From: Micromonospora trifolii
Lineage (GTDB): Bacteria > Actinomycetota > Actinomycetes > Mycobacteriales > Micromonosporaceae
Direction of reading: 5' to 3'
Length of the DNA: 64,000 nucleotides
Assembly: GCF_022229005.1 (NCBI RefSeq)
Contig: NZ_JAKKFD010000011.1
Span: forward strand, 1 to 64,000
Under the pieces are notes generated by a model. It was not told the origin of the DNA. It saw only the letters and a list, made by a program, of their open reading frames with translations, and made no database searches. Each line of letters opens with the position of its first letter. Positions within the stretch are counted from its first letter, which is position 1. The translations under genes and the position numbers were made by a program. Of this stretch, positions 60,701-64,000 are shown piece after piece.

Positions 60701-61640
60701 GGGCGGCCAGGCGCTGGGCGCGGGCATTCGTGGGCTGGGCGGCGGGCTCCGGTCGGCCGGCAGCAAGGCGCTCAACGCGGGCATGGGCGAGGCCCGCAGC
60801 ATCGGTCGAGGCCTGCTCGGCAAGTGCGCCAGTAACAGCTTCGCCGGCGAGACCCGGGTGCTGATGGCGGACGGTAGCCACAAGCGCATCGACCAGGTGC
60901 GGGTCGGCGACAGGGTGCTCGCGACCGACCCCACGACCGGGCGTACCGAGCAACGGGCGGTGACGGCGCTGATCGTGGGTGCCGGCAACAAGAAGTTGGT
61001 TGAGATCACCGTCGGAACCGGTGGGACGAAGGACGGCGCGACGGGGAAGGTTACCGCCACCGAGGGTCACCCGTTCTGGGTTGCGTCGATGGGCCGCTGG
61101 GTGACGGCAGGCGAATTGGAGGTCGGCTACGTATTTGAGACCGCTGACCATCGTCCCGCCTCCGTAGTTGCCGTCCGGAAGTGGATTGAGCGCCAGGTAG
61201 TTCACAACCTGACGATCGACGAGATTCACACATATCATGTGGCCGCCGAGGGTGCCGACCTTCTCGTTCACAATTGCGGTGACTTTATCGGCCCTCTCGA
61301 CCACGTGGCTCTCGGCATGCGTGGCCGGCTTACCGACTTCACCGATCAACTGGGCGCGCGCAATCTGTTGGGTGCGACAGACGCCAACTGGCGCAACGAG
61401 GTGATTGGCGCGATTGGTCGAACCTCGCGCGGGGAGGGGCAAATCTCCTTTATGCTCGACCGCCTGCCAGGAGCCAACGGAGGCGCCGCCAAGGCGCTAG
61501 CGAGGGCGCGGGCCACTCCAGAATCCCAACGACTGCACACGCAGTGGGAGTTGCTTCAGGTCGACGCCGCGGGGATTATGGACAAGGTTGACTTCTTCCG
61601 ATTCAACCGGCGATTTGATGAGTGGAGGAAAGTTGGCTAG
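51723..61640 (+). CDS. Giant RHS/YD-repeat polymorphic toxin with LamG and HINT domains
   Basis: 3305 residues. N-terminus with a hydrophobic segment at 37-59, probably a signal for export. A beta-rich region with a DNRLRE-like domain (about 380-560) and CARDB/Fn3-like domains (about 580-790) follows. Next come a DUF6531-like RHS entry (TYNSLDPRTSGVFGAGWSSRYD, about 828), a LamG lectin-like domain (about 1020-1245) and a long array of YD repeats (about 1260-2690). The RHS core end is GRLGFQGDWTDPATGQVDMG...DPDGHLP (about 2655-2720). After helical and glycine-rich pore-like segments comes a HINT self-cleaving domain from Cys3035 to VHNC3185, then a 120-residue C-terminal toxin. The HINT probably releases the toxin. 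The tail (VALGMRGRLTDFTDQLGARN...) is not a toxin type I can name. The overlapping small gene downstream is the likely immunity gene. Confidence 0.92.
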   Translation: MSFSIRRLPDPRGRLTDLRGRLLRQRSVFGSGTTRSVLAAALAGVLMLNLGGSGVTALPTGGARDRDGVASTGRGGGAKPKQAWGSAAGKAHVTSGRPNRDLPKSLRGQYPPHKLADKPAPGRNKASVATAPVDDTKGFDKRTSRERPAERGVDQRVFDNADGTQTTEFSSAPINYRKPDGTWAPIDHTLVPAADGWGTTADSVGLRLAGNGAASQVARLSFDGDTEFGFGLAEATNAPGRVDGNAVTYPGVRPDVDLRLEPRAGGLKETLVLHSAKAPTSYVFPLSLRNLTAKLVDGQIILSDRAGRQRGVIPPGYMVDAGSGKAGPATSTKVAYELVTTGGQTALKVTPDRAWLADPARRYPVEVDPTVGPPVDAVNADSSMSVHGGSSTSGSGELLVGRFPSSACPGGSCGGEFNAAAYLKFGNLMSRLQNHTVYGAALSAVNFDAGSCKARAVTVHPVTGSWSAGAGYSYPGPSVGGSLVSRSFAHGYVALGQSQSACPAAGEMFDLGVAGRNLVQRWANGQQANNGLSLRASTTDTSARKKFAGTGTANPPALYVTHSPYNAGYAIPKPTPEPPVLRNQDGKVKVTVTNLGAEAWTPANYYLAYRVYNAQTGAAVTQQRAANLPTTLARGAKVTLDATVKRLEPGNYFLDFTMVRTGGAVFTDHQVPPGRIVLQVFDVPPVVQELYPENGYQAPTLTPLLWARAVDTDAAPGATLSFKFEICDRTDAGAATNCTNSGYQAKQSWVVPAGRMVWGKSYLWRSFVKDSANEVISPYSTMLTSVPQPDLLSRIATSPNAEQGREFDAQTGNFATSAVDATVVTVGPELNLVRTYNSLDPRTSGVFGAGWSSRYDMTLVPDNDGTGNMVVRYPDGQEVRFGKNPDGTYAPPPGRVAKLSVDSSNWKLVDRSGSTYQFSLLYKLQKISDISGRAVNLFLDPMTGKFAKAQVSNSQSNTAGRSLIFTWNGNHIATVSTDQVNGARLTWNYTYNGDLLTTVCGPESACTNYAYAAGSHYRTAVLDAKPDSYYHLGEAEGTGAASDVAINLGKDAGTYRNNVTLGQPGVVEGTNGTAAAFNGTSAYLELPKGLVKKSRDVSVELWFKIGLTQTGGPLIGYQDKAVGTAATSGAPLLYTGTDGKLRGQFANGTIDPITSASTVNDNKWHHVVLSAMANTQTMYLDGEKVTNPPGQTGQPIEHSLLTFNQVGLASATTPGSWSGWGSTAQRYFAGTIDEVAVYSHPIGPDTAKAHFRYAKPAAQQLTRVTLPSGRVATEVEYDTATDRVKEYTDDNGGTWKVGQPTVYGGDTDLRRSVQVLDPANRPYLYEYDALAGRLLRSGTPLGLETREEDRPGQTSPPPSPPPTEVCTQPDPNDPAFCTVIPGNSGGPVFVRHPLEGMAIRSFSYNEDGQQSKVTNENGDTVEMTYDSRGRLATRKSCRTPTQCFTNYYTYSTTITDPLNPLIDLAVEQRDGRSTGPTDNNYRTTFTYHPTGQLRIQTNPDGSAVTHAYTTGGEVGINGIIPPGMLASSITNAQARATTNAYYANGDLHKVTEPSGLVTEYTYDALGRRITEKVISDTYPAGVTTTITYDGHSRVATVTGPVTTDAVTGKQHQSRTVNEYDADGNPTKVTVSDLLGGDPERVTSSEYDDEGRPVRVVDPEGNETSYGYDRFGNKTTMTDANGNRYDWAYTAQNKVAEVRLRDWRSDPAGTPGTGTGDYLVLHSYSYDFAGRLASDTDAMGRRLEYQYYRDDLLQKITLKDFRNPDGSKRDYVVEENTYDGAGNVTRKVGANGTQITDHKPDKSGKVESAVLDPSGVRRTNSFTYDYNGNVKQVVRTGNPSNLNWEVLATSEVVDYTYDDAGNVLTEKVTAGSSTRVTSYTYDRRGLRTSVTDPRGNVSGADKAKYTSTFRYDELGRQIGQSGPTVLAESDGTAAVPTNPSSSVGYNTFNEQIAVKDPLGRVSTSEYDKLGRVVRSLAPTYQAPGVSQTVTPEHKRRYDAVGNVLEETDPAGTTSYTYDQLNRLSVRDEPSKTNADRALTRYTYTRTGEVLSVTGPTGARVESTYDDLDRQVTQTVVERRPTTRNLVSKLAYDDAGNLTSSSSPTGATTVNTFNGAGDITRSTAPTGEATIFGYDFAGRQVRVSDGLGRTTRIGYDQFGNRVSTMNLEADGTVLRTQSYGYDVAGNMTSSKDPYNTVTTYEYDAADQLVKQVEPTNADPITTTFGYDAAGNRTRYTDGRNNSTIYTYNTLGLPESAIEPSTASHPAAADRTWTAAYDADGNAVRLSAPGGVSRTRTFDAAGRLTVETGSGGDTPTATRTLDYDQGGRLTSVNAPGGSNTYNWNDRGGLLSTAGPSGTASFDYNDDGQVTSRTDLTGTATFGYLKGRLDTLTDSVTGQQQKLGYDAAGDVKTVDYGAGRVRTFGYDDYGRIASDVLRNAGGQTVASVAYGFDLNGHLTSKNTTGTAGAGNNTYDYDKAGRLISWTSPAGTVTYAWDASGNRIRAGSKSATFDERNRLLSDGDYTYAYTARGTLRTRTSSGLAEQFSFDAFDRLTGAQDQTYTYDGLDRVASRTGNSFVYAGLGDEVVHDGYEYYGRGPSDELLATVQGADKRLSLTDAHGDVVAAINPADTQLSTLNDSTAYDPFGKKATSTGSTGRLGFQGDWTDPATGQVDMGARWYQPGTGTFTSRDSLDYTTGDSILANRYTYGAGAPLDFDDPDGHLPRWMKRAGNFVKNVASSAVSTVSGWGVAAWNTTKSWAAATWDFAKSAVRVVGNLISSAANLVINKAKGAIKYIGNALKYAGDQIGRAKDWAKQQARVVAQQIYRAKVAVTAAAKSAIKKAVQFTKLPVVQALAKPLLKLKEVVSTGFKAPAGVVALVTTAIKDPKKFQENLLLAATQRLAPLVETADKIWDKTTQFVDEHSAEIVGFAVGAVVGLGCGAAIGWTGVGAVACGALAGAVGSAVTGYMDGKRGWDLAGTTAMGGLFGAGGGAVGSMGGQALGAGIRGLGGGLRSAGSKALNAGMGEARSIGRGLLGKCASNSFAGETRVLMADGSHKRIDQVRVGDRVLATDPTTGRTEQRAVTALIVGAGNKKLVEITVGTGGTKDGATGKVTATEGHPFWVASMGRWVTAGELEVGYVFETADHRPASVVAVRKWIERQVVHNLTIDEIHTYHVAAEGADLLVHNCGDFIGPLDHVALGMRGRLTDFTDQLGARNLLGATDANWRNEVIGAIGRTSRGEGQISFMLDRLPGANGGAAKALARARATPESQRLHTQWELLQVDAAGIMDKVDFFRFNRRFDEWRKVG

Positions 61641-62061
61641 GCAGCGGATTGTTCGAGGGGATCTGCCCTTGCAGATTGAGGGGACAGTGCAGCCGTGGGC
61701 CATTTCGGTCAGCCACAGCCGGCTGCACCTACGAGGCCTCATAGGCGATCCCGAGGGTGACGACAATCTTCAGGTCCTAGACGTGGTGTTCCATGATGTT
61801 TCGCGGATCTGCGTTTCGGACTCATATCGACAATTCGAGCTGAGGTTGGCAACTCCTGAGCAGAAGGCGGCCGAAGAAGAGCGCCTGGGCATGCAGTGGC
61901 CACGCGCGTTAATGTATTTGCTCTCTAGCGAACGGACCGCCGATTACGTCGTGGCCGGTCGAGTCTATTGGGCTGAGTTTGATGTCTCGCCGACTGAACC
62001 TTCACCGTTGCTGCAGGAGCGAGAGGGTGTAAGGGTTCCTGATCAGATTTTTTATGCCTGA
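61618..62061 (+). CDS. Candidate immunity protein for the RHS toxin
   Basis: 147 residues from an ATG at 61618 inside the toxin 3' end; a TTG at 61633, four bases after GGAGG, is an equally good start. The stop of the toxin lies just inside the gene, so the two are translationally coupled. The protein is acidic, without signal peptide or membrane helix (IVRGDLPLQIEGTVQPWAIS, VLDVVFHDVSRICVSDSYRQ), as expected for a cytoplasmic antidote. Base composition differs sharply: 31 of the 60 bases from 61741 are G or C, far below the rest of the window, a sign of recent acquisition with the toxin tail. No homologous family is recognised; immunity is inferred from position. Confidence 0.7.
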   Translation: MSGGKLARQRIVRGDLPLQIEGTVQPWAISVSHSRLHLRGLIGDPEGDDNLQVLDVVFHDVSRICVSDSYRQFELRLATPEQKAAEEERLGMQWPRALMYLLSSERTADYVVAGRVYWAEFDVSPTEPSPLLQEREGVRVPDQIFYA

Positions 62062-62116
62062 CAAATCGCGCAGTACAGGGCCGCGCGGCCGAAGCTGTCG
62101 TCATATTCAATCCGAG

Positions 62117-64000
62117 ATGAGGATGAAAGCTTTGATCCATCGAATCCGAGTGTTGCTGCTACCTCAGAAGACGCTCGCGGCGTTACTCGTTGCGGTGCTG
62201 TCTGTCGGACTGATCGCTGGTGCGCCGACAGTAGCCAGCGCCGACGCTGCCGGCAGGGGTGGTGACTACGTACCGATTGACAGCATCGCCCTCCTGGACA
62301 CCCGGGACGGCACCGGCGGCACCACCGGTGTTCGGGGTGCCAAGTCCGTCACCACGTTCAACGCTGTCGGCATCGGCGGTATCCCGGCCAGCGGGGTCAG
62401 CGCGTTGATGGTCGACGTGACAGCGATCTACCCGACCGCCAACACGTTCCTGACCATCTACCCGGACTTGACGGACCCGAAGGCCTCGGCCATGAACGCC
62501 TCGGTCGGTGAGGTCATGAGCAACTCGGCGGTGGTCAAGCCGGGCACCAACGGCAAGCTCGCGGTACGCAACGCGGGCGGCAACGTCCACATCAGAGTGG
62601 ACGTGGTGGGCTACTTCACCACCGCCACCGGCAGCACCGGCTCCGGCTTCGTACCGGTGGACCACACCCGGGTGGTGGACAGCCGGACCGGACAGGGGAT
62701 CACCGCAGGCACCATGCCCACCCGTGGAACGCGTACCGCCAACATCTCCGGCGGTGGGCTGGTGCCCAGTTCCGCGACGGCGGTCATGCTGGACGTCGTG
62801 GTGATCGGCGCGACCGGCAACGGCTGGATGACCATCGGGTCGAGCGCGACAGCGGAGACCGGCATCGACTACGCCAAGGGCGCCACCTCGCTGGGGATGG
62901 TCGTCAAACTGAACCCCGGTGCCAGCTCCGTGACGTTGGAAAATCGCGGTTCGGCCGTGCATGTCGCCATCACCGTCCAGGGTTACTGGACCGGCAGCCC
63001 GACCACCGGCGCCGGCCTGCGCCCGGTTCCGGCGACCACCCTGTACGACAGCCGTTTCCCCAGTGGCGCCCATCCGGTGCCCTCCGGCGGCACCGTCGAC
63101 GTCGCGGTCGCGGGCACCAACGGCCTGCCGACCCGTGGCATCGCCGCAGCCGTCCTCAATGTGCACGCGGTCGGCTCGACGGTCGACGGGTTCTTCAACG
63201 TCACGCCCCTGGGCGGCGTCGAGAACACCGCGTCGACGACGAACTTCCCCGCCGCGCACGTCGCCCGGTCCAGCCTCGTGGTGACCAAGCTGGGCACCGA
63301 GGGCAAGGTCCGGATCAAGAACAGCAGCGGCGGTGCGGTGCACATCGTCGTCGACCTGCAGGGCTGGTACGCCGACCCGCTTCCGTTCCTGCCGACCGAG
63401 TCCTTCTCCCGCTCGACGGCGTTGCAGGGGGAGCCGAGCGACGGCAGTTCGCTCGGGGTCATCGTCTACGCGCACACCGACAACACCGGTCAGGTGCGGG
63501 TCGTCCACCAGCAGAATCCGGACGATTTCAGCAGCGTCCAGCACATCCCCCAGTTCGGCGCGGAGGCGTTCACCGGGCAGCCCTCTCTCACCGTGCAGAA
63601 CGGCACCAAGCAGGTGCAGATCAGCGCCCTGAACACCACCGGCACCGTGTGGACCGGTGCGCAGACTGCGGCGAACGCGCCGACCTGGGCAACGACCGGG
63701 AACCTGGGCGGCACCATGGTGGGCCGGCCCGCCACTGTCACCCTCGCCGACGGCACCAGCGTGGTCTTCGCCGTGGATGTCGACGGTCGCCTCTGGCACT
63801 ACCGCCAGACCGGGACGGGTGCGTCGTGGAAGAGCCTCGGTGACGTCGACCTCACCGGCGGCGTCACTCTGGTAAAGGTTGACGCCGGTGTCCGGCTGAT
63901 TGCCACCACCATGACCGGCACCATCAAGACCGCCCTCTACTCCACCGACGGCACCCTCAGCGCGTGGGTCGACCTGGGCGGGAACGTGACCGGTGTGCCT
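62117..64000 (+). CDS. Secreted LDTR-repeat surface protein with C-terminal propeller (3' end missing)
   Basis: At least 628 residues, open to the window end. A basic start and hydrophobic core (LAALLVAVLSVGLIAGAPTVASA) form a signal peptide. Three modules of about 125 residues follow, each opening with a (Y/F/L)-x-P...(L/V)-x-D-(T/S)-R motif (YVPIDSIALLDTR, FVPVDHTRVVDSR, LRPVPATTLYDSR) and closing with V-D-V-x-G-Y/W-(F/Y) strands (RVDVVGYF, AITVQGYW, VVDLQGWY). This actinobacterial surface domain is common but uncharacterised. From about residue 430 propeller-like strands (VVFAVDVDGRLWHYRQT) continue to the edge. The ATG at 62117 or 62123 may be used. Adjacent to the RHS system, it may be a co-expressed surface factor. 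Confidence 0.75.
   Translation, partial: MRMKALIHRIRVLLLPQKTLAALLVAVLSVGLIAGAPTVASADAAGRGGDYVPIDSIALLDTRDGTGGTTGVRGAKSVTTFNAVGIGGIPASGVSALMVDVTAIYPTANTFLTIYPDLTDPKASAMNASVGEVMSNSAVVKPGTNGKLAVRNAGGNVHIRVDVVGYFTTATGSTGSGFVPVDHTRVVDSRTGQGITAGTMPTRGTRTANISGGGLVPSSATAVMLDVVVIGATGNGWMTIGSSATAETGIDYAKGATSLGMVVKLNPGASSVTLENRGSAVHVAITVQGYWTGSPTTGAGLRPVPATTLYDSRFPSGAHPVPSGGTVDVAVAGTNGLPTRGIAAAVLNVHAVGSTVDGFFNVTPLGGVENTASTTNFPAAHVARSSLVVTKLGTEGKVRIKNSSGGAVHIVVDLQGWYADPLPFLPTESFSRSTALQGEPSDGSSLGVIVYAHTDNTGQVRVVHQQNPDDFSSVQHIPQFGAEAFTGQPSLTVQNGTKQVQISALNTTGTVWTGAQTAANAPTWATTGNLGGTMVGRPATVTLADGTSVVFAVDVDGRLWHYRQTGTGASWKSLGDVDLTGGVTLVKVDAGVRLIATTMTGTIKTALYSTDGTLSAWVDLGGNVTGVP

Noticed and set aside
60825..61277. 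Calling the Cys3035-Cys3185 segment a true intein
   Set aside because: There is no homing endonuclease and the segment sits just before the toxin tail, as in HINT domains of polymorphic toxins; splicing is not needed there.
1..64000. tRNA, rRNA and complete insertion sequences
   Set aside because: Scanning both strands for T-loop-like GGTTCRANNCC contexts, rRNA-like blocks and transposase motifs gave nothing convincing.

Overview
The window is very G+C-rich, uses many GTG starts and short gene overlaps, and carries marker families (Lsr2, an XRE/DUF397 pair, a LigD-type polymerase, LDTR-repeat surface proteins, HspR-type HAIR element). This points to an actinomycete, most likely Micromonosporaceae. 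That placement is inference from gene content; no rRNA or tRNA gene is visible.

Region 1 (1-2.5 kb): an SGNH esterase, a sialidase-like propeller and a zinc-ribbon membrane protein. Region 2 (2.6-11.7 kb): the most interesting block. A translationally coupled acyl-adenylating enzyme and MFS exporter face a rightward series: secreted SGNH hydrolase, cytochrome P450, alpha/beta hydrolase, an FMN enzyme resembling 4-hydroxymandelate oxidase (Hmo) and an aminotransferase resembling hydroxyphenylglycine aminotransferase (HpgT). Hmo and HpgT catalyse the last two steps of hydroxyphenylglycine biosynthesis, but the usual first enzyme (hydroxymandelate synthase, HmaS) is absent. A P450 and a hydrolase stand in the same operon instead.

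Region 3 (11.8-18.4 kb): housekeeping genes. They include glyA behind a ZTP riboswitch, an SDR, a hemerythrin, an NAD(P)H-hydrate dehydratase next to a histidine phosphatase, and a stand-alone LigD-type polymerase. Region 4 (18.4-22.6 kb): an Lrp/AsnC regulator divergent from an E1alpha-E1beta-E2 2-oxoacid dehydrogenase operon that lacks E3. Region 5 (22.7-31.7 kb): secreted or sugar-related proteins (parallel beta-helix protein, Tat-exported sugar isomerase plus a PQQ sugar dehydrogenase, lipoprotein L,D-transpeptidase, strictosidine-synthase-like propeller), a STAS protein and an FKBP isomerase.

Region 6 (31.9-49 kb): TerC, a BtuF-like protein, a four-gene Asp23/AmaP-type envelope operon, Lsr2, two two-component systems, Mn catalase, Lon with a HAIR-like operator, DoxX and a DEAD-box helicase. 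Region 7 (48.8-51.7 kb): small and decaying genes, including an XRE regulator reduced to its C-terminus next to an intact DUF397 gene, followed by about 0.8 kb with no recognisable gene.

Region 8 (51.7-64 kb): a 3305-residue RHS/YD-repeat polymorphic toxin ending in a HINT domain and a 120-residue unclassified toxin tail. An overlapping, compositionally different gene follows it and is the likely immunity gene. Last comes a secreted LDTR-repeat/propeller protein that runs off the window. Strong hairpin terminators separate most convergent or consecutive units, and several genes appear to be transcribed without a leader.
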